From positions 62,001 through 126,000 of the forward strand of contig CAJXOG010000007.1 in NCBI GenBank assembly GCA_913057775.1: a DNA stretch of 64,000 nt, read 5' to 3'. A program made the position numbers and the translations under genes. The DNA comes from an uncultured Fodinibius sp. GTDB taxonomy: Bacteria; Bacteroidota; Rhodothermia; Balneolales; Balneolaceae. The notes below the pieces were generated by a model. It saw nothing but the letters and a program-made list of their open reading frames with translations. It did no database searches and had not been told where the DNA came from. Within the stretch, counting starts at the first letter, position 1. Each line of letters opens with the position of its first letter. Shown one piece after another: positions 9,438 to 19,530 of this stretch.

Positions 9438-10364
9438 CTAAAATTGATCTCCTAACTTTAGCAATAACTCCTTAGTGGCCCGAATCCCCTCATATTCACT
9501 GTGTTTATCTCCTTCGTATTCCACGCCAATATGTCCGGTATATCCGGCTTCGTGAATAATGTTGAGCATTCTTGGGAAATCTATAGTTCTCTCTAATCCA
9601 TTTTCATCAAAAGCATAACTTTTTGCGCTCACTCCCTTTGCAAAGGGTATCAACTCTTCTACTCCCTGGTATCGATCATATTTCTCAACACATTCTCCAT
9701 CCTCTTTTATTACACAGAAATTGCCGAAATCAGGCAGCGTACCACAATTATCCATATTTACCTGCCTCATTACATCCACCAGCCACTGGCCGTCAGAAGA
9801 ATATCCACCGTGATTTTCTACGGTAACATTGATGTCATAATCCTTTGCAAATTCAGCCAGACGACCCAAGCTGTCAACAGCAGCTGTCTTCTGCTCTTCG
9901 GCTGTGCCGTTGCCAAGAAGATTTACTCGGATAGAATGACATCCCAGGTACTCCGCCGCCTCAACCCATTTGTAATGATTTTCTATTGCCTCAATTCGCG
10001 CTTGATCATCCTTAGCAGCCAGATTGCCCTCCCCATCAACCATAATTAATAACTGATTAACCCCAAGATCAGAGCATCGACTGTTCATTTCATCGAGATA
10101 TGATGTATCTTCTGCTTTATCAGCAAAAAACTGATTCACATATTCCACGGCTGTAATTCCAAACTCATTTTTGGCGGTTCTCGGAAATTCCAGATGATCT
10201 ATTTTCCCATCAAATAACGCGCGGTGTAAGCTCCATTGTGCCAAAGAGATATCAAAAAACAGATCATCAGAAGATACGTTTGACGGTACAGCTTTTAACA
10301 AGCTTGGCATACTCAATGATACTGTTGCTAAACCGCCTAATTGCAAAAATCGTTTTCTGTCCAT
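9438..10364 (-). CDS. TIM-barrel sugar phosphate isomerase/epimerase-like protein
   Basis: This 308-residue protein starts with an export signal of the RKRFLQLGG type, then a xylose-isomerase-like TIM barrel (AP-endonuclease 2 family). Candidate metal ligands are the glutamate in VENHGG, the aspartate in LPDFGNF and the glutamate in GVEYEGD. Homologues accompany DUF1080 and Gfo/Idh genes in 3-keto-glycoside loci, where they isomerise or epimerise the keto-sugar. It is the first gene of its transcript. Confidence 0.83.
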   Translation of the reverse strand: MDRKRFLQLGGLATVSLSMPSLLKAVPSNVSSDDLFFDISLAQWSLHRALFDGKIDHLEFPRTAKNEFGITAVEYVNQFFADKAEDTSYLDEMNSRCSDLGVNQLLIMVDGEGNLAAKDDQARIEAIENHYKWVEAAEYLGCHSIRVNLLGNGTAEEQKTAAVDSLGRLAEFAKDYDINVTVENHGGYSSDGQWLVDVMRQVNMDNCGTLPDFGNFCVIKEDGECVEKYDRYQGVEELIPFAKGVSAKSYAFDENGLERTIDFPRMLNIIHEAGYTGHIGVEYEGDKHSEYEGIRATKELLLKLGDQF

Positions 10365-10666
10365 AAAGCATTAATTTGACTACCACTGGAATTACATTAT
10401 TGGATTATATAATAGGTAAAGCAAAACTTATTGTTGAGCGATCTAATGTTCTAAACAAAAGGCAGAAAAATTGACCATTTTTGGGATTAAGAATTTGATC
10501 AATATAAAATACGTATCACAATTCCGAGCTTTCAGGAGTACAGATATCCTTCTGATTATCTGCCCATTATTATTGATCTAAATTTTGTGCAAAAAATTAT
10601 TTAACAAGAATTGGAGCGATAAACATAAAATCTATCTTTCTTCTACTCTTGGGATAAATTTTAGAG
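10365..10666. other. Gene-free intergenic region
   Basis: This 302-base AT-rich stretch lies between the start of the TIM-barrel gene and the end of the hydrolase gene, both on the minus strand. It should hold the promoter of the sugar locus, but no clear TAnnTTTG box, hairpin or riboswitch was recognised. Confidence 0.5.
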
Positions 10667-11464
10667 CTAATCTTCAGAATTGAGCTGCTTACTGAACATC
10701 CATTCATAAAGATGCGGATTTCGATATGCCTGAACCCATGCTCCGATATGCCCCTCATCCGGATATTCTGTATAGCCGGGTGCACCTCCCGCTAAATGAA
10801 TGGCCTCGACCATTGATCGGGAAAATCCGGGATCCACAACTTGATCTTCTGTTCCATGAAATGCCCATATCGGCATATCTTTAAGCATAAATGCCCGAGT
10901 CAAATCTCCTCCACCGCAAACAGGAACAGCTGCTGCAAACTTGTTGGGAAAACGCTGAATTAAATCAAAGGTACCAAATCCCCCCATAGAAATACCGGTT
11001 ACATAAAGGCGATTAGCATCCACGGAGTATTTATTCTGAAGCTGCTCCAGTAATTCAATCGTTAACCTCATTGGTCGGGTTGGAGTTTCGCCCATTGAAG
11101 CAGTAAAAGTGGTAGTATCACGCGAGGTTATTAGTTGGGACCAAACCTCTTCCTCTTGCATTTGAGGTGCAACAACAAAGGCAGGATATTGCTCTCTAAA
11201 TTTAGGTTCTGCAAAATGAGTCACGCCCCATTTCAATTGGCTGTAGTTATCATTCCCTCGTTCACCGGCACCATGTAAAAATAAAACGAGCGGATAGCTT
11301 TTGGTACTATCGTAGGTGGCAGGCTTTAAAAGCCGATATTTTATTTCTTCTCCGGTACTGTCAGTATATATTTTTGGTTCAAAATCAGTTATTTGCGCCT
11401 TTACTATCCCGAAAGACAGAAATAGAAATCCTATAGTAACTAATATCTTCTTCATTTTATCCAA
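10667..11464 (-). CDS. Secreted alpha/beta hydrolase (prolyl oligopeptidase/phospholipase-like)
   Basis: The 265-residue protein has a signal peptide (residues 1-22, ending near VKA) and an alpha/beta-hydrolase core. The oxyanion-side motif is FLHGAGERGNDN, the nucleophile elbow is GISMGGFG (serine near residue 160), the acid lies in GTEDQVVDP and the histidine in DEGHIGAW. Such proteins cleave esters of surface carbohydrates or phospholipids. It follows icmF by 18 bases and is probably the last gene of that operon; a link to acyl-CoA metabolism is unclear. Confidence 0.83.
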   Translation of the reverse strand: MDKMKKILVTIGFLFLSFGIVKAQITDFEPKIYTDSTGEEIKYRLLKPATYDSTKSYPLVLFLHGAGERGNDNYSQLKWGVTHFAEPKFREQYPAFVVAPQMQEEEVWSQLITSRDTTTFTASMGETPTRPMRLTIELLEQLQNKYSVDANRLYVTGISMGGFGTFDLIQRFPNKFAAAVPVCGGGDLTRAFMLKDMPIWAFHGTEDQVVDPGFSRSMVEAIHLAGGAPGYTEYPDEGHIGAWVQAYRNPHLYEWMFSKQLNSED

Positions 11465-11482
11465 TCGATAATTAGTGCTGAA

Positions 11483-14400
11483 TTACATATTTCGGCGATA
11501 CTGTCCGCCAACTTCATACAGTGCCTGAGAAATTTGTCCCAGCGAAGCTACTTTCACCGTCTCCATCAGCTCTTCAAAGATATTACCATTATTTCGAGCT
11601 ACTTCTTTCAAGCGTTTAATTGCTTCCTCAGCCTCGTCATCATTACGTTCCCAAAAAGCTTCTACGCCATGAATTTGCTGTTCCTTTTCTTCTTTGGTAG
11701 AACGGATTAAATCAACTTCTTTTTCGTCCTCGGCGCTTTCGGCATCTTCATTTTTAAAGGTATTAACGCCAACAATCGGAAGCTCACCACTATGCTTTTT
11801 GGATTCATAATGCAAGCTCTCATCCTGAATCTTGCCTCGCTGATACATGTTCTCCATCGCACCCAGTACACCGCCTCGTTCTGTAAGGCGATCAAATTCA
11901 GAAAGAATAGCCTCTTCAACTAAATCCGTCATTTCCTCGATGAAATAAGACCCCTGATTTATATTTTCGTTTTTGGCAGGTCCCATTTCTTTATTGATAA
12001 TCAGCTGGATCGCTAATGCACGTCGTACCGACTCTTCGGTAGGAGTAGTAATGGCCTCATCATAAGCATTGGTATGCAATGAGTTACAGTTATCATAAAT
12101 AGCCATCAGCGCTTGCAGCGTAGTACGAATGTCATTGAACTGTATTTCCTGCGCATGAAGCGATCGCCCACTGGTTTGAATATGATACTTTAGCTTCTGT
12201 GATCGTTCGTTAGCCCCGTATTTCTCTCGCATTGCCACCGCCCAAATACGTCGTGCTACTCGACCGATTACCGCATATTCGGGATCAAGTCCATTACTGA
12301 AGAAGAATGACAGATTGTGGGCGAACTCATCCACATCCATACCGCGCGACAAATAGTACTCCACGTAAGTAAATCCGTTAGCCAGTGTAAAGGCCGCCTG
12401 AGTAATTGGATTAGCACCCGCTTCGGCAATATGATAACCCGAAATAGAAACCGAATAATAATTCCGTACCTCATGCTCAGTAAAATACTGCTGGATGTCG
12501 CCCATCATTTTCAACGCAAATTCGGTAGAGAAAATACAGGTATTTTGCGCCTGATCTTCTTTCAGAATATCCGCCTGAACAGTTCCTCGGACGACCGAAA
12601 GTGCCTCTTCTTTAATTTCCTCGTACGTTTCATCATCTATTAACTTATCACCAGTAATCCCTAAAAGACCCAGTCCAAAGCCATCGTTAGTTTCAGGTAA
12701 TTCATTATTGTATTCAGGAGCTTCTACATCTCGTTCTTCAAAATATTCTTCAATCTTTTGCTGAGCCTCCTCCCACTTGTCATTCTCCTTAAGATAACGT
12801 TCTACCTCTTGGTCAATGGCTGTATTCATGAACATCGCCAGAATCATCGGGGCCGGACCATTTATGGTCATCGAAACAGAAGTCTTGGAAGAGGTAAGCT
12901 CAAAACCGGAATACAACTTCTTCATATCATCCAGCGAGCAAATACTTACGCCAGAATTACCAACCTTACCATAAATATCGGGACGATGATCAGGATCTTC
13001 TCCATATAACGTTACCGAGTCAAAAGCAGTAGAAAGTCGTGCCGCTGGCATGCCCTCACTCAGATAGTGGAACCGTTTGTTAGTCCGCTCTGGCGTACCT
13101 TCCCCAGCAAACATTCTGGTAGGATCTTCACCTTCGCGCTTGAATTCAAACACTCCGGCCGTAAATGGATAGTAACCGGGAAGATTCTCTTTGAGTGCAA
13201 ATTTAAGCTGTTCACCCTTGTGCTCAGTTTTCGGAAGTGCTACGCGCGGAATTTCCAAACCGCTTAGCGATTCACGATACATTTTATTCTTAAATGTTTT
13301 ATCACGCACCTGCACTTCTACATAGTCTTGCTGATACTCTTCGTACAGATCATCCCATTGCTCGAGAATTTTTTTGCAGCGCGCATCCAGCTTACTAAGC
13401 CAATGCTCACGCATCGATTTCAATTTGACCTTGAGCTCATCTTTCTCGTCAGGGTCCCAACGATCAATCTGTTCAATGGTACCGGTTACATTTTCTAATT
13501 TACCGGCAATATCAACCTGTTGTTCTGCCCAACTGTGATAATCACGTATAGTATCGGATATATCGGACAGATAACGCTGACGTTTCCCAGGAATAATGGA
13601 TTGAGCCTGGATATCTTCGGCAGGTTCCGCATTTGTATGTAGATTAGTCTCCCAGTTTATACTGTAATGATCATTAACCTTATCTACGATGGCCTTGAAC
13701 AACCGATTTACGCCCTCATCATTAAACTGAGCCGCGATCGTAGGATAGGCCGGCATTGCTTCGGGATCAAGATCCCAAGCGCCCCTATTGCGTTTTATCT
13801 GCTTGCGAACATCACGAAGTGCGTCCAGCGAACCTTTCTTTTCGAACTTATTGAGTACCACCAGTTCGGCCAAATCCAGCATATTAATTTTTTCCAACTG
13901 CGTTGCCGCTCCGTACTCGCTCGTCATTACATACAGCGGAATATCCGAGATATTAACAATTTCGGTATCACTCTGACCAATTCCGCTGGTTTCTACAATT
14001 ACCAGATCAAAACCCGCTGTCTTGCAAACTTCTATGGCTCCTTTAATAGCTTCACTGGTAGTTCGGTTTGTAGCTCGCGTTGCAAGACTGCGCATATACA
14101 CACGTTCAGGGTCGAGGCTGTTCATGCGAATCCGATCACCCAGCAAAGCTCCCCCGGTACGGATTTTTGAGGGGTCAATTGAAATAACAGCAATATTGAT
14201 GTCCTCAAATTCTGTGAGAAAGCGTCTAATAAGTTCATCAGTGAGCGAACTTTTCCCAGCACCACCTGTTCCGGTGATTCCTATCAATGGAATGGGATTC
14301 CCATTTTTTTGAGCCGGAATCAAATTCCCCTTGCCGTCAAACAACTTATCCTCTTTGAAAGAAATGATATCTTTGTGCTTATTCTCCAACGCCGAGATAC

Positions 14401-14977
14401 AACGAGCAATCGTTATAGTATCTCTTTTCGTAATGTCCTGAGCATCTACCTCTTCAATTTCAGCAGTGTCAAAATCACATTCTTCGAGCATATAATTGAT
14501 CATGCCCTGCAATCCCATTTTACTTCCATCTTCGACAGAAAATATTCGACAAACACCTGCCTCATGCAATTCTTCTATCTCATCACCAACAATAACACCA
14601 CCACCGCCGCCAAATACGTTGATATGTGAAGCTCCACGCTCTTCAAGCAGCTCCACCATATATTTGAAATATTCCATGTGTCCACCCTGATACGAGCTAA
14701 CGGCAATACCTTGTACATCTTCTTGGATGGCACAGTCAACAATTTCCTGTACTGAACGGTTATGACCGAGGTGGATTACCTCTGCTCCACTACTCTGTAA
14801 AATACGGCGCATAATGTTGATGCTGGCGTCATGGCCGTCAAAAAGACTGGCAGCCGTTACAAAACGGATCTTATGATCGGCCTCATAAACTTCCGGCTGG
14901 CTGCTGTTCTTCGTTTCTGATTCCTCTTTAGCAGTGGTTTCTGTTGCTTGATCAGAGGTCATGGTGTCTTCAGACAT
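11483..14977 (-). CDS. icmF: Fused isobutyryl-CoA mutase (IcmF-type), B12-dependent
   Basis: The 1164-residue protein has three parts: an N-terminal B12-binding domain with the cobalt-ligand motif FDGHDAS (His49), a MeaB-like G-protein chaperone with P-loop [12 protein letters not shown] at 233-244, and a C-terminal methylmalonyl-CoA-mutase-like TIM barrel containing [11 protein letters not shown] and [13 protein letters not shown]. Fusion of all three in one chain is diagnostic of IcmF, which interconverts isobutyryl-CoA and n-butyryl-CoA (or related branched acyl-CoAs). The residues around TAGVF differ from true methylmalonyl-CoA mutase, which has a tyrosine and arginine for the substrate carboxylate. 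It follows mprF by 91 bases. Confidence 0.93.
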   Translation of the reverse strand: MSEDTMTSDQATETTAKEESETKNSSQPEVYEADHKIRFVTAASLFDGHDASINIMRRILQSSGAEVIHLGHNRSVQEIVDCAIQEDVQGIAVSSYQGGHMEYFKYMVELLEERGASHINVFGGGGGVIVGDEIEELHEAGVCRIFSVEDGSKMGLQGMINYMLEECDFDTAEIEEVDAQDITKRDTITIARCISALENKHKDIISFKEDKLFDGKGNLIPAQKNGNPIPLIGITGTGGAGKSSLTDELIRRFLTEFEDINIAVISIDPSKIRTGGALLGDRIRMNSLDPERVYMRSLATRATNRTTSEAIKGAIEVCKTAGFDLVIVETSGIGQSDTEIVNISDIPLYVMTSEYGAATQLEKINMLDLAELVVLNKFEKKGSLDALRDVRKQIKRNRGAWDLDPEAMPAYPTIAAQFNDEGVNRLFKAIVDKVNDHYSINWETNLHTNAEPAEDIQAQSIIPGKRQRYLSDISDTIRDYHSWAEQQVDIAGKLENVTGTIEQIDRWDPDEKDELKVKLKSMREHWLSKLDARCKKILEQWDDLYEEYQQDYVEVQVRDKTFKNKMYRESLSGLEIPRVALPKTEHKGEQLKFALKENLPGYYPFTAGVFEFKREGEDPTRMFAGEGTPERTNKRFHYLSEGMPAARLSTAFDSVTLYGEDPDHRPDIYGKVGNSGVSICSLDDMKKLYSGFELTSSKTSVSMTINGPAPMILAMFMNTAIDQEVERYLKENDKWEEAQQKIEEYFEERDVEAPEYNNELPETNDGFGLGLLGITGDKLIDDETYEEIKEEALSVVRGTVQADILKEDQAQNTCIFSTEFALKMMGDIQQYFTEHEVRNYYSVSISGYHIAEAGANPITQAAFTLANGFTYVEYYLSRGMDVDEFAHNLSFFFSNGLDPEYAVIGRVARRIWAVAMREKYGANERSQKLKYHIQTSGRSLHAQEIQFNDIRTTLQALMAIYDNCNSLHTNAYDEAITTPTEESVRRALAIQLIINKEMGPAKNENINQGSYFIEEMTDLVEEAILSEFDRLTERGGVLGAMENMYQRGKIQDESLHYESKKHSGELPIVGVNTFKNEDAESAEDEKEVDLIRSTKEEKEQQIHGVEAFWERNDDEAEEAIKRLKEVARNNGNIFEELMETVKVASLGQISQALYEVGGQYRRNM

Positions 14978-15068
14978 AATATTTTTCTCATTTTCTGTTG
15001 GATGTGTTAGAACGGAAGGTAAGAAATTTAAGGGACATTATTTATTGGCTACGACTTCAAAAAGCACC

Positions 15069-17624
15069 TTACTTCTTGGTCATAATGCTATCAAAACCAC
15101 CAGAAACGATGTTGGTAAGATTTGATAGTGCCCGCGGCATCGACCAGCCTCCTGGACCAACTAAAAACTTAGGCTCCCAAGTTGGATTAAACTGACTTTT
15201 ATATCTCCTGACCTTTTTAAAGCCATAGAAATTTTCACCGTAGGTATACACAAAATCTGCTAATTTATTCCATCCCGGGGAAAAGTCATGCTCATCCATC
15301 CCCGAAAGTGGAGCCATCCCTAAATTGAACCATTTAAAACCTTCCTGCTTTCCCCAAAGCATCGTATGAATTAGCATATAATCAATAATGCCTGCCGGTG
15401 ATTCTGGTCTATAACGGAGTAAATCAGTAGTCAACTCGTATTTGCCAGCTCCTTGCAAAATATTAGTAAAGGCCAGTAGATTCTCTTCTTTTTTGACTAC
15501 AGCTATTGGAAACTGGCTCAAATATCCTTTATCAAAATACCCAACAGCAAAGCCTCTTTCTTTTTTATTTCTTGCCCTAAGACTGGCATCTGAAATGGAC
15601 TTAAGTTCGGGCAAATATGATGCTACTGACTTCTGGGGAATAATTTCAAAGCTGTAATCTCGCTGCTCCAGCTCTTGATAGCCCGACCAAACTTTGTTAT
15701 GGATGGATTTTTCCGGATCAAAACCAGGCAAACCGATATATGCTTCCTCACCCAGCTTATAAAGAGTTAGCCCTAAATCCACATAATCTTCCAAATACTC
15801 CTCCCCCACCTGATAGAATATGGGACTATATCCTTGATTAGTACATTCATCATAAAACTCCCATATTAACTCTTCAGCTTCATTGGCAGGACCAACAGGA
15901 TCTCCCAAAGTAACCCAATTTTGCGCCTCTCTGGCGAACATTATAAATGAAGAATTGGATTCATTTAGTAATACTTCTTTATCTCCCAGTAACACAAGGT
16001 TGGAAATTGAATGTAGAGATTTGCTGCTTATATCTTTTGCAATCAGAAGTTCTTTTTTATCGGGTTCCTTAGTCTCCTTATGTTTTGGGCGGATTAATTT
16101 TAATAGCCCCATAATAACAGCAAAACCCAATACTGCAACCATTGCCCGCATATATCGAGGGGCGTCCCCCATCAAAGAAAATTGCCACCAAAGTTCTTTC
16201 TGATATTCAACATGTCCATAAGAAAACATGCCAAGCCAGACGGCACTGGCCAATACCATCAAGATTAAGGTAAACCAGCGAGCTGAAAAGAACTGATCCA
16301 TTAATGAGGCTTTGCGGTGAAATTCGTCACGGCAGGGTATCAACGCAACAAGCATCACTGACAACATGGAAGCCTCTTCGTAGTCAGCTCCTTTTAGCAA
16401 TGAGAACAAAATACCGAAGATTAGCAGCCCAATCGTTAAGTGATACGCCGCATCACTACGACGCTGCAATCCGCTGGCCAATACCAGCAACGCAGCCCCT
16501 ACCAAGCTGGCAAAAAAGTGCGACATCTCGATAACCGGTAACGGGATAAAATGCTGAAGCCATTCCATACGGGGCACCTCTGAGGGAACAGCCCCTGAAA
16601 AAAGCAGAATGGACCCACCTATAAATACAGAAAAACTCATAACTTGTGGGACAACCCTGGGAACCCAATTGGCGGCTTTACGTTGCAGTACTTTTACTTT
16701 GCGCCGATTGACGATATACTCTTGATATCCCAATACAATCAATGCTCCCAAAAGCGGCAGTATATAGTAGATGATTCGATATACCACCAAAATTCCCAAC
16801 ACTTGTGAGCCCGGCATAAAGTTGGTCAGATACATCAGCATGATGGATTCAAAAACACCCAAACCACCTGGTACCTGACTAAATAAACCCACTATTTGGG
16901 CCAGCATAAAAGCCCCAATAAAGCTAAAAAAACTTATTCCTGTATCTGGTAACAATACGAACAGTACTAAGGCCATTAACAACCAATCAACCGAGGCAAT
17001 AGCTACCTGCTGCAAAGCCAACTTTGAATCCGGAAATTTAAAGGACCACTCTTTAAAACTAATTTCTTTTTTGAAGGTATAACTCGCTATGATATAGCTC
17101 ACAACCATAATCAGTAAAATAACCCCCAAAATTCTAAGCGATACAAAGGGTATCATTACATCATTTGGCAATTCAGGAGTCGCAAAAAGCAGTGCTAATC
17201 CCGCCACGGCACAAAATCCTATCCAGAGCGTGAATGCGCTAAATGCTACAATCTGTGTGACTTGCATACCTGAAAATCCCCAAACTGAATAAATACGATA
17301 TCGAATAGACCCACCTGTTATTAAAGCCAGTCCGATATTATGGCTAAAGGCATATCCCACATATCCAGCACGTATGATTTTCCCTGCCTCGAGATCTTCA
17401 CCAATATATTGCACGCCGAGCGCATCATATCCCGTTAACAGAAGGTAACTTAAAAACGAAAGTACCAGCGAAAACAGAATATATTGATTGGGAATATCCG
17501 AAAGCTGGGTCATCACTTCCGACATCTCATACTGCTGCAGCTCCTGATCAAGGAACCACAACGCAAAAGCGAAGAAAATGATGCTTATGAATGGCGTAAG
17601 TTTTTTAAGCTTCTTCTTCATCAA
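15069..17624 (-). CDS. mprF: MprF-type lysylphosphatidylglycerol synthase/flippase
   Basis: The 851-residue membrane protein has about 14 N-terminal hydrophobic segments (residues 10 to about 510), including the flippase-like block with LAQIVGLFSQVPGGLGVFES. A soluble DUF2156/GNAT-like domain follows from about residue 545 to the end, with features such as FVYTYGENFYGFKKVRRYKS. MprF moves aminoacyl groups from tRNA to phosphatidylglycerol and flips the product, lowering surface charge and giving resistance to cationic peptides. It starts 24 bases after the Ig-like lipoprotein gene. The amino acid transferred cannot be read from the sequence. Confidence 0.88.
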   Translation of the reverse strand: MMKKKLKKLTPFISIIFFAFALWFLDQELQQYEMSEVMTQLSDIPNQYILFSLVLSFLSYLLLTGYDALGVQYIGEDLEAGKIIRAGYVGYAFSHNIGLALITGGSIRYRIYSVWGFSGMQVTQIVAFSAFTLWIGFCAVAGLALLFATPELPNDVMIPFVSLRILGVILLIMVVSYIIASYTFKKEISFKEWSFKFPDSKLALQQVAIASVDWLLMALVLFVLLPDTGISFFSFIGAFMLAQIVGLFSQVPGGLGVFESIMLMYLTNFMPGSQVLGILVVYRIIYYILPLLGALIVLGYQEYIVNRRKVKVLQRKAANWVPRVVPQVMSFSVFIGGSILLFSGAVPSEVPRMEWLQHFIPLPVIEMSHFFASLVGAALLVLASGLQRRSDAAYHLTIGLLIFGILFSLLKGADYEEASMLSVMLVALIPCRDEFHRKASLMDQFFSARWFTLILMVLASAVWLGMFSYGHVEYQKELWWQFSLMGDAPRYMRAMVAVLGFAVIMGLLKLIRPKHKETKEPDKKELLIAKDISSKSLHSISNLVLLGDKEVLLNESNSSFIMFAREAQNWVTLGDPVGPANEAEELIWEFYDECTNQGYSPIFYQVGEEYLEDYVDLGLTLYKLGEEAYIGLPGFDPEKSIHNKVWSGYQELEQRDYSFEIIPQKSVASYLPELKSISDASLRARNKKERGFAVGYFDKGYLSQFPIAVVKKEENLLAFTNILQGAGKYELTTDLLRYRPESPAGIIDYMLIHTMLWGKQEGFKWFNLGMAPLSGMDEHDFSPGWNKLADFVYTYGENFYGFKKVRRYKSQFNPTWEPKFLVGPGGWSMPRALSNLTNIVSGGFDSIMTKK

Positions 17625-17647
17625 ACAGAGAGACTACAAATTCTGAT

Positions 17648-19270
17648 CTAATTGGGGAATTCAATAGTAAGATCACCGGTAAGTCCTTTTTCTACCGGCA
17701 CCTGCTTTCTAATATAATAGGATTCGGGTTTTACATATGGATCTACCTGTCCATAATCCCATCGGCCGTTGGTATTTTCATCGTGATAGACCGTCAGCTT
17801 ATAACTAAGCGGTGGTAAGTTATCGATTTCTATTTGATCTGTAAACAAGGTATCTCTTTCAAAACCTGATTCCTCATTTTCAATACGTAATCGCAGTTTC
17901 TTCAGCGTAGAATCTTCCATCATGATATTTAACGACCCCATTTGTGAGGAATACCAGATTTCCGGATCAAACTTACGATAATCCTCCACCGCCGGGTCCC
18001 ATACTCGCACCTCATACTCTACTCCATCTTTCCATTGCTCGATGGGATTAATCCGCAACATATTTTGTTCTGTATCAACATTTGGCCAGGAATCGATAAG
18101 GGAATCACCCTCTACGATTTTAAGCGAATCTGTAATTGCGGACTCATCAATAGGCTTGGCATAGGTGATCTTAAAGGGTTCGCCAGGATAGTATCCCGAC
18201 ACCGTGTTCCTTTTTATGATTCTTTGCTGTGTTGTGTCTTCTTGTGCAGAACCGGTAAAGGAATCCGTATAATCAGCAACCGGGTTTTCAGATCCGTCAA
18301 AGATACCGGTTGTACTGATACTGTAACTCGCTTCCGAAGCCAACGAATCCCTGCTGTGTGCAAACAAGATGTAAGGTTCATTCGGCTGAATATATAGCGG
18401 CCAGGCCGGACTGTATTCGTTTCCCAAGCTATCTGTTATAACGATATTGGCACTATCAGACAATATGATATCTTCACTAAATCGCATCCGCATCCGTTTT
18501 GAAGAAAACAATCCCACTCCCTGTAAAGTCGGTTTGGTTGTATCCATTGAAGTTGAAAATAACGTTCCAAGTGTGTCTTTTCCTTTTTTCTCCAAGGTTA
18601 CAAACTCTTTTTTAAAAGGTTGAGCTCTTTCCTGCTGCGGATCCCAAACTTTATTTCTGTTGCGATCATCCACCCAAAAAAGTTTAAATTTTCCCTGTGG
18701 AAGATAAGAGAATTGAAATTGTCCCGATGTATCTGTAGAAGCTATATAATCGGCTTTTTTTGTTAAATCGTAAGGTTCACGATAGAGTAAGACGCGCTTG
18801 CCTTCTGAACCTTTTCCTGTTTCTGCATCAATAACTTTCCCCATAATCTCTCCCTCATCAATTTCAGAACCTGTAGAAACAGCAATCTTCTTAGGAGACG
18901 ACATCCCATTGTTATTCGTATCCGTTAAATCAGTCCCAACGGTTAGAATAAGTGTTGTTGAATCAGGAATTTGACTCTCAAATACCACTTCAGCGGATTT
19001 TCGTCCCCAGTCAATATTATATGAAATGCCGATATCAGGCTCGAGAACAATAGCCTGATTGAGAGAAGATCGCTCCACGAATTCAGAAAAATGAAGCGTA
19101 ATACTTTGTCCTCTAAAGTTAGTGGTGCCGGTTTCGGGCTCGGATCGTATAATTTCAGGACCTTCTTCATCAGCAGGTCCCCCTGTTGGCGAGGTAGGCG
19201 TAGCACAACTTGCCAGCAGAGCTCCCACTAAAACCAATATGGCGATAAGCCAACCGCTGTTATAATCCAC
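17648..19270 (-). CDS. Lipoprotein with SbsA-like Ig domain
   Basis: This 540-residue protein has a lipoprotein signal with lipobox LLASC at residues 18-22, then a proline/glycine-rich linker and a bacterial Ig-like (SbsA type) domain beginning at GPEIIRSEPETGT. A carboxypeptidase-regulatory-like fold follows (GEIMGKVIDAETGKG) with a WVDDRNRNKVWDPQ segment that resembles calcium-loop repeats. Such lipoproteins are widespread in Bacteroidota and of unknown function. It is the first gene of the operon leading to mprF and icmF; a TAnnTTTG promoter lies about 36 bases upstream. Confidence 0.83.
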   Translation of the reverse strand: MDYNSGWLIAILVLVGALLASCATPTSPTGGPADEEGPEIIRSEPETGTTNFRGQSITLHFSEFVERSSLNQAIVLEPDIGISYNIDWGRKSAEVVFESQIPDSTTLILTVGTDLTDTNNNGMSSPKKIAVSTGSEIDEGEIMGKVIDAETGKGSEGKRVLLYREPYDLTKKADYIASTDTSGQFQFSYLPQGKFKLFWVDDRNRNKVWDPQQERAQPFKKEFVTLEKKGKDTLGTLFSTSMDTTKPTLQGVGLFSSKRMRMRFSEDIILSDSANIVITDSLGNEYSPAWPLYIQPNEPYILFAHSRDSLASEASYSISTTGIFDGSENPVADYTDSFTGSAQEDTTQQRIIKRNTVSGYYPGEPFKITYAKPIDESAITDSLKIVEGDSLIDSWPNVDTEQNMLRINPIEQWKDGVEYEVRVWDPAVEDYRKFDPEIWYSSQMGSLNIMMEDSTLKKLRLRIENEESGFERDTLFTDQIEIDNLPPLSYKLTVYHDENTNGRWDYGQVDPYVKPESYYIRKQVPVEKGLTGDLTIEFPN

Positions 19271-19305
19271 AAATATCAGTACTTACAGTTAGTAAAATTT
19301 CGGTG

Positions 19306-19313
19306 CAAAGATA
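19306..19313 (-). promoter_or_regulatory. Bacteroidota-type -7 promoter box
   Basis: On the minus strand the sequence reads TATCTTTG, a match to the TAnnTTTG -7 box used by the primary sigma factor in this phylum. It lies 36 bases before the ATG of the Ig-like lipoprotein gene, leaving room for a leader of about 30 bases. A clear -33 TTTG was not identified at the usual spacing. Confidence 0.6.
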
Positions 19314-19530
19314 CAAATTATAACCACCTTTACAGATATAAAAACAGTCCTTTTTTATCTGAAATCAGAACTTACGTAATTTAGACAAAAGTATTTATAG
19401 CAACACATTCGCAAAATAAGAGATTTACATTTGTATTCTTTATCTAACCCACTAATCACCAAAATAGTTACAGCTTCTATATTGTATTGGTTATCTTCCC
19501 TTGGTTTTAATTTGTAACAGCAAATATATT

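Noticed and set aside
19271-19530. NAD-related riboswitch upstream of pncB
   Set aside because: No stable, conserved-looking fold was found; the region contains a divergent promoter and AT-rich sequence only.
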